Below are positions 16,840-24,526 of a stretch of 41,125 nt of DNA, piece by piece. Each line of letters begins with the position of its first letter. Within the stretch, counting starts at the first letter, position 1. The notes below the pieces were generated by a model that saw nothing but the letters and a program-made list of their open reading frames with translations, had not been told where the DNA came from and did not search any database. The stretch is taken from NCBI GenBank assembly GCA_035272605.1, contig DATEQM010000066.1, forward strand, positions 1-41,125, in the 5' to 3' direction. A program made the translations under genes and the position numbers. The DNA is from JOPF136 sp035272605. GTDB taxonomy: Bacteria > Acidobacteriota > Terriglobia > Acidiferrales > UBA7541.

Positions 16840-18141
16840 CTACTTTCTTCCGGCCTGGACCTTGCGAGGCGTGCGGCCCTTGACGCGGTAGAGGCCCTGA
16901 TCGGCGGCGGCCAGCAGCGCGTCAATCGTCTCGCCGTCCTGCGGGTAGATGGCGATCCCTACGCCGGCGGAGACGGGCGGTTTCTCGTCGTCCTGGGCGA
17001 TGCGCTCCGTGATGCGCCGCACCACTTCCAGCGCGGCCTCCATTCGCGTCTCGGGCAGAACCAGCACGAACTCGTCTCCGCCGTAGCGCGCGCAGGTGTC
17101 AATGGCGCGGGAATGCACGCGGAGCGCGTTGGCAAAACGGCAGATGGCGCGGCTGCCCACCAGGTGGCCGTACTTGTCGTTGATTTTCTTCAGCCCGTTC
17201 AGGTCGAACAGGAGCACGGCAAACGACCTTCCCGAGCGGGCCGAGCGCTGGAGTTCCGCGTCCATCACGTCCACCAGCCGGCGGAAATTCGCCAGGCCTG
17301 TCAGCGGGTCGCTGGCCGCCATCTCGCGGACCTTTTCCAGCAGTTGCGCGTTGTCCAGCAGCGCGCCGCCCAGCAGCACGGCGTAGCTGACGAACTGGAT
17401 GAGGCCCGCGAACAGGAACGGGGCGTCGAGCCGGCGTTCCGACTGGCTGGCGGCCAGGCAGCAAGCAAAATTGAGCGCCGCGGCCAGGTACAGCGAACGA
17501 TCGAACGGCGTGGACGAGTGCCGCAGGCGCCGGTGATAGCCGATGGCCGCGACCAGGAAGAGCGCTGCGGGAAACAGATTCCCCGGCCGGGGAAAAACTC
17601 CCCCAGGATCCACGAGCAGGTCGGCAGGCAATTGCCAGTGCGCCGTGGTGAGCAACGATGCGGAGAGCAGCACCACGGCCAGGGCAATGGCGATCTCCCA
17701 TCCGGGGTTGCGCGCGGTGGGCACGTGCCACTCGACCACCAGCGCGGCAACCAGGAGCACCGCCAGGAGCGTCCGGGTGACCACCCATGTCATCGGGTCG
17801 CGCAGGCTCGTCGCGTGGTCCGTTTCCCACAGCCGCAGCGAAACCGCGCTGGAGCTCGTCAGCGCAATGCCCACGAGCACGAAGCCGCAGGTGAGAATCA
17901 GCGCGAGCCGGTCGCTTGTTCCTTTGAACTTTACGAGCGCGTTGCCCGCAAACGTGAAGGCCAGAATTCCGCTGGCAAACTGGAGTTGCGCGTAAAAGAA
18001 AGGATCGGGAGATCCGGGGACGCGCCGAAGCCACCACGCCAGTCCCAGCACCCCGACGGTCGCCGCCGTCCACCACAGGGTCGCCCGGTAGTTCCGGGGG
18101 AAGGCCGGGGCCCGCTCTGCCGTGGTTATCTCCTGAGGCAC
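16840..18141 (-). CDS. Membrane diguanylate cyclase (GGDEF)
   Basis: The product makes cyclic di-GMP from two GTP. It has 433 residues: a hydrophobic N-terminal sensor with about seven or eight membrane segments (21-39, 52-70, 80-98, 119-137, 149-165, 188-202, 217-233, 242-262), then a GGDEF domain from DPLTGLANFR (278). The catalytic motif is YGGDEF (354-358), and an RxxD inhibitory site (Arg345-Asp348) lies five residues before it, so product feedback is expected. No EAL domain is present. The start is GTG at 18141; Shine-Dalgarno support is weak. The membrane sensor resembles MASE-type domains without a clear match. Confidence 0.88.
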   Translation of the reverse strand: MPQEITTAERAPAFPRNYRATLWWTAATVGVLGLAWWLRRVPGSPDPFFYAQLQFASGILAFTFAGNALVKFKGTSDRLALILTCGFVLVGIALTSSSAVSLRLWETDHATSLRDPMTWVVTRTLLAVLLVAALVVEWHVPTARNPGWEIAIALAVVLLSASLLTTAHWQLPADLLVDPGGVFPRPGNLFPAALFLVAAIGYHRRLRHSSTPFDRSLYLAAALNFACCLAASQSERRLDAPFLFAGLIQFVSYAVLLGGALLDNAQLLEKVREMAASDPLTGLANFRRLVDVMDAELQRSARSGRSFAVLLFDLNGLKKINDKYGHLVGSRAICRFANALRVHSRAIDTCARYGGDEFVLVLPETRMEAALEVVRRITERIAQDDEKPPVSAGVGIAIYPQDGETIDALLAAADQGLYRVKGRTPRKVQAGRK

Positions 18142-18377
18142 GATGCGCCGCTGCTCCGCGGATTCCAGCTTACCTCGACTCGGGCGTCGGTGTTGCCGTT
18201 AGCCGAGCGCGGCGCGTTCTTTTTACGGCACATTCCGGATTTCCGAAAATGAAAGGAAATCGGCCCTCGCACCGCCCGTGCCCTCCTAGCTCTCCAACCT
18301 CAAGAATGTAAGCTCCGGCTCATTCCCAGACGATGTCCGGAGACGTGGCGAATCATTCTGCCATCGAGAAATGGTAT

Positions 18378-18405
18378 TTGTGCTTGGTATATTCCATGTT
18401 AGAAT
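18378..18405 (+). promoter_or_regulatory. Promoter/operator region of vapBC
   Basis: TTGTGC (18378-18383), 16 nt, TAGAAT (18400-18405), six bases before the ATG at 18412: a near-leaderless arrangement. ATTC/GAAT half-sites flank the CATGTTA centre (18391-18405) and could be where the VapB-VapC complex autoregulates. Confidence 0.45.
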
Positions 18406-18411
18406 CCCATC

Positions 18412-18672
18412 ATGGCCGTGAGAGCCTCCCTCGACAAGGCGGGCCGCTTGGTCTTGCCCAAGCCGCTTCGGGACAGGATGCGCCTCGCACCTGGCGATAG
18501 CGTGCTGCTGGAGAGCGAAGGCGAAAAGATCACTCTGCGGCCAGACCGTCCCCGAGCCACGCTCAAGAAGGAACACGGCGTCTGGGTGTATCAGGGCGAG
18601 GCTTCCGGCCTGTCGCTCGCGGACTGGATTGAGCTGGAGCGAGAAAAGCGCCTGCGGGAGATTGCGGGTTGA
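18412..18672 (+). CDS. vapB: VapB-type antitoxin (AbrB/SpoVT fold)
   Basis: An 86-residue protein with an N-terminal swapped-hairpin AbrB DNA-binding domain: ASLDKAGRLVLPKPLRDRMRLAPGDSVLLESEGEKITLRP (residues 5-44), starting with the usual D-x-x-GR-(I/L)-V(L)-P pattern. The Trp- and Arg/Lys/Glu-rich C-terminus would wrap and neutralise the VapC toxin. It probably binds its own promoter. The stop codon overlaps the toxin start by four bases. Confidence 0.85.
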   Translation: MAVRASLDKAGRLVLPKPLRDRMRLAPGDSVLLESEGEKITLRPDRPRATLKKEHGVWVYQGEASGLSLADWIELEREKRLREIAG

Positions 18673-19094
18673 GGGAGTTCTTCGACTCCTCCGTTCTGAT
18701 CGCGGCCTTCTGGAGCGGGCACGTGCATCACGAGCCCAGCATCCGGCGATTTGCCTCCGCCGAGAAAAAACACTCCGCATGTGCCCTTCACACGCTGGCG
18801 GAAGTCTATGCCGGAATGACCGCGCTTCCCGTGAAGCCTGTCATTCCCCCGGAGCAGGCTCTGCTCTTCGGCGAGGAGATTCGTCATCGGCTCACGCTCG
18901 TTTCTCTCGGCGCGAACGAATACTTCGAATGCATTCGCATGGCCGCGGACCGAGGTCTCACCAGTGGCTGCATCTACGATGCTCTGCTATTGCGCTGTGC
19001 CGCAAAATGCCAGGCCCGGGCGATCTATACATGGAACCTGAAGCACTTCCGGGCCATCGCCCCGGACCTCGAGGATCTGATCCGAAACCCCTAA
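18669..19094 (+). CDS. vapC: VapC-type PIN-domain ribonuclease toxin
   Basis: A 141-residue PIN nuclease. Metal-binding residues visible are Asp6 (FFDSSV), Glu45 (LAEVYAG) and Asp104 (IYDALL), with the fourth position as Asn123 in TWNLKHF, a common PIN variation. PIN toxins cleave tRNA or rRNA. The start is TTG at 18669, overlapping the antitoxin stop (TTGA); no other start codon lies nearby, so expression relies on coupling to vapB. Nothing recognisable lies between this gene and the ABC permease stop at 19187. Confidence 0.82.
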   Translation: MREFFDSSVLIAAFWSGHVHHEPSIRRFASAEKKHSACALHTLAEVYAGMTALPVKPVIPPEQALLFGEEIRHRLTLVSLGANEYFECIRMAADRGLTSGCIYDALLLRCAAKCQARAIYTWNLKHFRAIAPDLEDLIRNP

Positions 19095-19186
19095 CGCGGG
19101 CTCTCCCTCCTGCGTGGCCAGAGCCAATCTCCGCACGCTGTTCCGCAAATCTCACCGGGGCAGACGATGGCGAATTACAACGGTCG

Positions 19187-20701
19187 TTATTCATACCGGA
19201 GGACCTGGACGGGATCGAGGCGCGCGGCGCGCGCCGCGGGATAAATGCCGGAGAGCAGGCTGACAAGAACGGCGAAAGCCACGGCCCCGCCGATGAGCCA
19301 GAGCGGCAGCAGGACGATGGTCTCGTGCGGGAGATCCTGCTGCGACAGATAGATGTTCGTGCCGAAATTGATGGCGCGGCCGATCACCCAGCCCAGCGCG
19401 ACCCCCAGCGCGCCGCCGGCAACTCCCATGACCCCGGCCTCGACAAAGAAGAGCCGCTTCACGTCCGCGTCGCTCGCGCCCAGAGCTTTCAGGACGCCGA
19501 TTTCCCGCCGCCGTTCGAGCACGGACATGACCAGCGTGTTCACGATTCCGAGCGAGGCCACCACCAGCGCCACGCTGCCGAATATCGCCAGGAAAAGATC
19601 GAGGATCACGAACACGCGCCGCAAGCTCTTGGTGGCATCGAGCAGGGAGAAGGTGCGGAAGCCCATCCTCTTGAGCGCGTCCTGCGTGGGCTGGACCCGC
19701 GCGGGATCATCCACGCGCACGATGAGCGCCGAATAGCTTTCCGACCCCGACGGCCGCGCCTGCATGACGTCGCGCAGGCTGGAGGCCATGGCCGGCCGCA
19801 ACTTCTCCGCCAGGCCCACCGGCAGAAACACGCGCGAGTTGCTACTGGCCGTGATTCCCGCGTAGGGCTCGCTATCAATGATGCCGACGATGCGCAGAGG
19901 CTCTTCCCGGCGCACCACGGAAAAGCTGACGGTGTCTTCGGCCCCGTCCGTTCCGCCGTTCGCGGCCGCCGGGCGGGACGCGGCAACCCTCGGGGGAGCG
20001 GGCCGGCCCGCGCGGCGCGATTTTGTTTCCACCTGTTTCGCCTGGGACGGTGTGGGCACTTCCTGGCGTTCGGCGTAGTGCAGCACGATCTCTTTGCCGA
20101 GCAGGGAGTCGAGTTGCGCGTCGGTGACTTCCGGGGCGCCGCCGGTGCGCGGCCCGACGGGCAGTGTGAAGGAATCGCCGGAAGCGTTCGCCGGGGCCAG
20201 CAGGTCGCGCGCAAAATCCGCGTGCAGGATGGCTTCCGCGGCTTCCGGCGATGAGAAATACCTCCCGTGCATCTTCTCGAACGCCTCGTTCTGCTTCGCG
20301 GAGGGCGAGAGCCCGGAGACGCTGGTGAACAGGGTGCGGCCTTGAAAGGTCACGTCGGTAAGCAGGCGCACCTCGGGGTACACCTCGATCACGTCCGGCA
20401 GCGCGCCGATTTCCCGGCGGGCCGCGGAGTCGAGAGGGCGCGACTGCCCCTCCTGAACGCCGGTGCGGCGCTCGTTGCGCTCCATGCCGCGCATGTCGCG
20501 GGCGGTGAACACCCCGATGGTGTTGAACAGGCCGGAGCGCGCGAAGCGGGCGCTCACCAACTCCTGCAATCCCGCGCCGAGCGACAGCATGGCCACCAGC
20601 GAGGCCACCCCCACGGCCACGCCCAGAGTGGTGAGCGAGTTGCGGAAGCCCGATTCGCGCAGATTCCGGCCGGCCAACTCGACGAGGTCGTTCGCCTTCA
20701 T
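19187..20701 (-). CDS. MacB-type ABC transporter permease
   Basis: The 504-residue product has an N-terminal membrane helix (about 20-42), a large periplasmic domain (MacB_PCD-like, about 45-360) and an FtsX domain with three helices at about 375-400, 425-455 and 470-495. The conserved IVNTLVMSVLERRREIGVLKALGAS segment is the coupling region of FtsX-type permeases. Such proteins drive mechanotransmission or export from the periplasm (lipoproteins, macrolides, peptides) rather than transport across the inner membrane. The periplasmic domain has a Pro/Ala/Arg-rich low-complexity insert around 250-275. It overlaps the ATPase gene by four bases, so the two form one unit. Confidence 0.88.
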   Translation of the reverse strand: MKANDLVELAGRNLRESGFRNSLTTLGVAVGVASLVAMLSLGAGLQELVSARFARSGLFNTIGVFTARDMRGMERNERRTGVQEGQSRPLDSAARREIGALPDVIEVYPEVRLLTDVTFQGRTLFTSVSGLSPSAKQNEAFEKMHGRYFSSPEAAEAILHADFARDLLAPANASGDSFTLPVGPRTGGAPEVTDAQLDSLLGKEIVLHYAERQEVPTPSQAKQVETKSRRAGRPAPPRVAASRPAAANGGTDGAEDTVSFSVVRREEPLRIVGIIDSEPYAGITASSNSRVFLPVGLAEKLRPAMASSLRDVMQARPSGSESYSALIVRVDDPARVQPTQDALKRMGFRTFSLLDATKSLRRVFVILDLFLAIFGSVALVVASLGIVNTLVMSVLERRREIGVLKALGASDADVKRLFFVEAGVMGVAGGALGVALGWVIGRAINFGTNIYLSQQDLPHETIVLLPLWLIGGAVAFAVLVSLLSGIYPAARAARLDPVQVLRYE

Positions 20702-21444
20702 CGCGGCGCCTCGACGGCCGCGTCGCCCGGGCGGCTCTCCGATGCCAGCCGGCCATCGGCCAGCACCAGCATGCGCTCGGCAAAACCCGCGGCCAGCTTC
20801 TGTTCGTGGGTCACCAGTATGACGGTCATGCCCAGCGAGGCATTCAGCTCGCCGATCAGCCGCATGATTTCGGCGCCGTTGCGACTGTCCAAGTTTCCCG
20901 TCGGCTCGTCGGCCAGCAGGATGGAGGGGCGGTTGACGAGAGCCCGCGCGATCGCGGCACGCTGCTGCTCGCCTCCGGAGAGCTCTCCGGGACGATGGCT
21001 GGCGCGCGCGGCCAGCCCAACGCGGTCGAGCGCTTCGCGCACGCGCGCGGGACGCGCGTCGCGCGGCACTTCCGCCAGCCGCAGCGGCAATTCCACGTTT
21101 TCTTCCAGCGTCATGCGCGGCAGCAGGTGAAAGGCCTGAAAAATCATCCCCACCGTGCTGCGGCGGTGCACCGCCAGTTCTTCCGGCGACATCCCGGCCA
21201 GGTCGCGGCCCTGCGTCTGGAGCGTGCCGCTGGTGGGACGGTCCAGGCCGGCCATCAGGTGAAGCAGTGTGGATTTTCCGGAGCCCGAGGCCCCCAGCAG
21301 CGCCACGCGTTCACCGGTGCGCACTTCCAGCGAGACGCCATCGAGCGCTTTCACCACCGATTCGCCCATCACGTAGTGCCGGCACAGATTTTCCGCGCGA
21401 ATGGCGTCGGACGCAGATGGATCGCTGGGCATGAATGTCGTCAC
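20698..21444 (-). CDS. MacB/LolD-type ABC transporter ATPase
   Basis: The 248-residue ATPase partners the FtsX permease downstream. Motifs in order: Walker A GASGSGKST, Q-loop at FQAFHLLPRMT, signature LSGGEQQR, Walker B ILLADEPTGNLDS and the H-loop in LVTHEQ. The QAFHLLP and ADEPTGNLD forms are typical of the MacB/LolD/FtsE group. The GTG start at 21444 sits right behind GAGGAGA; an ATG four codons downstream (21432) is also possible. A minus-strand -10 (TATCAT, 21464-21459) lies just upstream. Confidence 0.92.
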   Translation of the reverse strand: MTTFMPSDPSASDAIRAENLCRHYVMGESVVKALDGVSLEVRTGERVALLGASGSGKSTLLHLMAGLDRPTSGTLQTQGRDLAGMSPEELAVHRRSTVGMIFQAFHLLPRMTLEENVELPLRLAEVPRDARPARVREALDRVGLAARASHRPGELSGGEQQRAAIARALVNRPSILLADEPTGNLDSRNGAEIMRLIGELNASLGMTVILVTHEQKLAAGFAERMLVLADGRLASESRPGDAAVEAPR

Positions 21445-21624
21445 TTCTCCTCTTCACTATGATACGTGCAAAGCGCCGCGAAGTTGCAACGCAGGGCTAC
21501 CGGCAGAATCGGCGCTAGCGGCGGCCGGCGCCGTTGCGGCGCCCCAGCGAGTCTGATAGCCTGCTATGCAATTCGGGGATCCGATGCCGAGCGCCCGGCG
21601 GAGGAAGCGGAGGAGGAGCCGCAC

Positions 21625-22080
21625 ATGCCGTCTGGTTCACCCGATTGGGGGGAGCGCCTCGCTCCCTGGCTGCTGGCCATCACGCTGGCCCTGGCGCTGT
21701 TCCAGGCCTATCGCATGAATCCCGAAGAGGAGTTCCATTTCGGCGTGGAGCATCGCGACGCGATTCCGCCGTGCCGGACGAACCCGATCCGGATATATGA
21801 GGCACCCACCCCGATTGTGTCGCCGGACCTATGCTGGGCACATAGCGGCGACCGGGTCATCTGGATCTTCCCCAACAACCCGAACCGGCCTTTTCACGTG
21901 CACATGTCGCCGCACCCGTTTGTCACCGGGGAGGGAGCGCCCTACGAGGCGGATTCGACCCGGGGCGTAATCGTGTCTGACCCTGTGCGCACAGTGAGTG
22001 GCTACGCGGTGTACAAATACGTGCTCACCTACGACGGCGGCAAAAAACGGATCGATCCCCACGTGATCATCATGAAGTAG
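21625..22080 (+). CDS. Membrane-anchored cupredoxin-like protein of unknown function
   Basis: The 151-residue product has one membrane segment (about 13-30) and then a beta-rich domain. The stretch DRVIWIFPNNPNRPFHVHM resembles the V-x-W-x-N strand of cupredoxins, with His residues in HVHMSPHPF. Two cysteines (PPCRTNP and PDLCWAH) may form a disulfide. The copper-binding Cys-x-His-Met loop of a type 1 site is not visible, so it may not bind copper. I do not recognise the family. Start ATG 21625 has AGGAGGAG at 21611-21618. It ends in a REP-like repeat at 22078. Confidence 0.6.
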   Translation: MPSGSPDWGERLAPWLLAITLALALFQAYRMNPEEEFHFGVEHRDAIPPCRTNPIRIYEAPTPIVSPDLCWAHSGDRVIWIFPNNPNRPFHVHMSPHPFVTGEGAPYEADSTRGVIVSDPVRTVSGYAVYKYVLTYDGGKKRIDPHVIIMK

Positions 22081-22122
22081 AGGCGGCTTTACGCCGCCAG
22101 GTGGCGGGGTAAGCCCGCCGCT
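22078..22122. repeat. Inverted pair of REP-like palindromes with GTAG feet
   Basis: Two hairpins face each other: GGCGGC-tttac-GCCGCC (22082-22098) preceded by GTAGA, and, on the minus strand, GGCGGG-cttac-CCCGCC (22119-22103) preceded by GTAGC. The tetranucleotide foot and shared TTAC loop are seen again at 10983-11008. The pair lies between the cupredoxin-like gene and the acetamidase stop, where it may also act as a bidirectional terminator. Confidence 0.6.
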
Positions 22123-23221
22123 ACTTCTTCACGAAGACGGATTTCGGAATCATGCAGTGGACGCCCTTGCGGATGTCCACCACCTCGGTGACGCGGCAAT
22201 CGCCCACCAGCGAAGTGAGCGCGTAGGCCTCGTACCGGCTCATGGGCACCATCTGCTGCGCCGCGAGCCAATTGACCGTATTTTCCACGGCGATGCGGGC
22301 AGCGGCGTTCAGGTCCTCATCGAAACCGGTAAAGATCCAGTACGTTTTCGTTTCCGCCCAGGGCCACTCCGTCTTCATGCCCTTGTGCAGGATGGGCTGG
22401 ATCTCGATTTCCTTGAACGCGCATTCCAGCGCCTCGAGGTTCACCTCGCCGTTGCCCTGGCGGCAATGCGAATCGCCGGTCCAGATGAGCGCGCCCTTGA
22501 CGAACACCGGGAGGTAGAGCGTGGAGCCGGCCTGGAGCTCGTTCAGGTCCATATTCGAGCCGTTCTTCCAGGGCCGCAGCGAGCTGGTACGCCCCTTCGC
22601 GTCCTTGATGGGCGGCCCGGCCCTCTCCTTCGGCTCGTTGGGATCGGGCGCCACCGCAATGATGCCCGGGAACGGCTTCAGATCAATCATGATGCCGGGC
22701 TTGAATTCCGTCTCCATTTTCTTCAGGTCCAGCTTGTAGTAGCGCACAAATCCCTCGGGAAATTCCGAGGCCAGGATGCCCACGGTGGGGAAATCCTTGC
22801 CCGGCAGGTTGAAGTTCTGGCCGTACTCCTTGGGCACGATCTTGAGAAAGCGAATCTCCAGCGTGTCGCCCGGCTCCGCCCCGTTCACGTAAATCGGCCC
22901 GGTGAGCGAATGGGGCCCTCCGCCGTCGTTGGCCTTGCGCAGCGCGACGATACGCTCCATGGGCATATCCGGCTTGATCTGATCGAGCGCGTGGTACCAG
23001 GTCTCGATGGAAACCGTGTCGCCGGAGTCGATCGTGAGCTTGGGCTTTTCGTTGGGGTCCAGCCAGCCCCATTGCACGGTATCCGCCGTGGCCGCGAGCG
23101 AGTAGTGGTGTCCGCTCGCGCTCTTCTTCGCCTCCGCTTTTTTCTCGTTCTGCGCCGAGGCGGGAGAGGAAACCGCGCAAACGAGCGCGCCCGCCGCCGC
23201 CAGCATGAGCAGATTTTTCAT
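22121..23221 (-). CDS. Exported acetamidase/formamidase-family protein
   Basis: The 366-residue product has a signal peptide (about 1-23, ending ASAQ) and the FmdA/AmdA fold that follows: SGDTVSIETWYHALDQI, GPIYVNGAEPGDTLEIRFLKI, PGIMIDLKPFPGIIAVAP, and the GALIWTGDSHCRQGNGEVNLEALEC segment that corresponds to the family's GDxHxxQGxGE motif. These enzymes hydrolyse formamide or acetamide to ammonia and formate or acetate. Export to the periplasm is unusual for the cytoplasmic enzymes and may mean another amide substrate. SD GAGGAGG lies six bases before the ATG. A 7-8-7 inverted repeat (23251-23272) is upstream. Confidence 0.85.
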   Translation of the reverse strand: MKNLLMLAAAGALVCAVSSPASAQNEKKAEAKKSASGHHYSLAATADTVQWGWLDPNEKPKLTIDSGDTVSIETWYHALDQIKPDMPMERIVALRKANDGGGPHSLTGPIYVNGAEPGDTLEIRFLKIVPKEYGQNFNLPGKDFPTVGILASEFPEGFVRYYKLDLKKMETEFKPGIMIDLKPFPGIIAVAPDPNEPKERAGPPIKDAKGRTSSLRPWKNGSNMDLNELQAGSTLYLPVFVKGALIWTGDSHCRQGNGEVNLEALECAFKEIEIQPILHKGMKTEWPWAETKTYWIFTGFDEDLNAAARIAVENTVNWLAAQQMVPMSRYEAYALTSLVGDCRVTEVVDIRKGVHCMIPKSVFVKK

Positions 23222-23250
23222 GGGTCACCTCCTCAGGGTCATCTGAACGG

Positions 23251-23272
23251 GCCAATCCTAACTGTGATTGGC
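23251..23272. promoter_or_regulatory. Inverted repeat upstream of the acetamidase/formamidase
   Basis: GCCAATC, 8 nt, GATTGGC. It sits 30-52 nt upstream of the ATG at 23221 and could be an operator. No partner regulator is evident. Confidence 0.35.
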
Positions 23273-23433
23273 TGCAAAATCCATCCGGATGCCGAGGCCC
23301 CCGGTCCGTTTGGCATGGGCTGCGCGCGGCCAGGGCGCCTGCCTCGTCCGTGCGCTGCCTCCAAGCCGGATTGATCGTGGCTTGCTTCTCATGCAACAAT
23401 TGGATGATTGCGAGGAACGGGGAGTCGAACATC

Positions 23434-24093
23434 GTGGAGGAGAAAGCGTTGCAGGGAATTGCCGAGTCTGCCCACGGATACCGGACGGCGCGTTCCATTC
23501 TGCTTATCGCACTTTTTCTGGCCGTCGCAGCGGCTCCCGGCGCGGGCGCGGGGACGACAACCCCGAAGTCGATCGATTTGCCCTCCAGGGTGATTGCGCA
23601 TCTCCCGCTGGCCACTCCCGCGGGGAACCAGATGGTGCTGCAAAGGCAGGGCGATAAGCGCTACTTATACATCCAGCAGGCTTCGAAGCAGGGCTACATC
23701 ATCGTCGAGGTCACCCAGCCGGAGTTCGCCAGCTTTGTGAATCGCCAGGCACCGTCCGACGCCAATGATTCGACCGCGGCCAAGGTCGAGACCGGGGGCC
23801 AGGAGGTAGCCGAGGTTCCCGACCCAGCCTCGAAGACCTCCATCCGGAGCATTCCGGGCGCCCCCGAGACGGTGAACGTTCTGGACGTGAGCGACCCCGA
23901 GCACGCTAAGACGCTGCAAACCATCAAAAACGTGACCAGCTTCCTGGCCGACGGCAGCCGCGGCATCTTTTACGTGACCAACGATGAGGGCCTTTGGGTG
24001 CTGAAGCACAACCGCGAGCAGATCAAGAAAGCTGAGAAGAAGAAGCCGTGCGATCTGAAGCCGGGGGCCGCAGTCATTCAGGATTGCCAGTAG
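23434..24093 (+). CDS. Small secreted LVIVD/propeller-like protein, paralogue A
   Basis: A 219-residue protein with a signal sequence (RSILLIALFLAVAAAPGAGA, about 20-40) and a beta-rich body. It shares an extended segment with the protein at 28536: VIAHLPLATPAGNQMVLQ near the N-terminus, then YLYIQQASKQ, then a VLDVSDPEHAKTLQTI-type blade ending in GLWVLKH. That last part resembles the LVIVD beta-propeller repeat. I chose GTG 23434 because it gives nearly the same length as the paralogue and a GGGGAG is nine bases upstream; ATG 23404 and GTG 23350 in the same frame are alternatives. The function is unknown. Cysteines in the Lys-rich tail recur in both proteins. Confidence 0.72.
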   Translation: MEEKALQGIAESAHGYRTARSILLIALFLAVAAAPGAGAGTTTPKSIDLPSRVIAHLPLATPAGNQMVLQRQGDKRYLYIQQASKQGYIIVEVTQPEFASFVNRQAPSDANDSTAAKVETGGQEVAEVPDPASKTSIRSIPGAPETVNVLDVSDPEHAKTLQTIKNVTSFLADGSRGIFYVTNDEGLWVLKHNREQIKKAEKKKPCDLKPGAAVIQDCQ

Positions 24094-24284
24094 CCCTTCC
24101 GCGCGCCTAGCCAGTCCGCGTGCGCGAGGTGGAGCGGAGTCCCCGGGCGCGGCGGCCACCACCCCCTCCGCGACCCTCCGAGCGCCCCGCCACTGGACCG
24201 TCCTGGTGAGAGCATCTGCGCCTTCCCTACTCCCCGGCCATCCAAAAAAATCCACAGGCCGATCAGAAAAACTCATCAATCCTC

Positions 24285-24313
24285 TTGACACGCACTTCGC
24301 AGGTGAACAGGAT
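24285..24313 (+). promoter_or_regulatory. Promoter of the OprO-type porin cluster
   Basis: TTGACA (24285-24290), 17 nt, CAGGAT (24308-24313). The hexamer AGGATA at 24309-24314 is followed after exactly 14 nt by the operator-like TGGTCAGACCA, the same spacing as at the GntR gene. The transcript would have a leader of about 207 nt before the porin ATG. The rest of the 24094-24526 gap is unstructured apart from a GAGGTC/GACCTC hairpin (24349-24374). Confidence 0.6.
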
Positions 24314-24328
24314 AGCTCCCAAGTTCCG

Positions 24329-24339
24329 TGGTCAGACCA
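24329..24339 (+). promoter_or_regulatory. Predicted GntR/FadR-type operator of the porin cluster
   Basis: TGGTCAGACCA fits the TGGTnnnACCA consensus of FadR-family regulators. It is identical, in transcription orientation, to the operator core in front of the GntR gene at 36058-36068. At about +9 to +19 it would block transcription. A further GGACCA half-site follows at 24342-24347. Confidence 0.62.
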
Positions 24340-24526
24340 TCGGACCACGAGGTCGAGGGGGGGTTGGGGACCTCCGCAAATGTCGGGATTGGTCTTGTGT
24401 GGGCGCCCGCAGCAAGTCATACGGACGCGCAGCCGGGCTTTTATTTCCCTTTGCACTTTCCCAAAGCATTCCGCTCCGCATCAGTTCAAATGCCCTATCC
24501 GCAAATGTTTTTCTTAGGGGGATATC

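Noticed and set aside
16032..16883. Plus-strand frame opposite the kinase domain
   Set aside because: The same antisense pattern appears opposite the paralogous kinase (13255-13845), showing it is a by-product of the coding strand.
18629..20254. Plus-strand 541-codon frame across vapBC and the ABC permease
   Set aside because: It overlaps VapB, VapC and the permease in other frames, all with clear motifs, and shows none itself.
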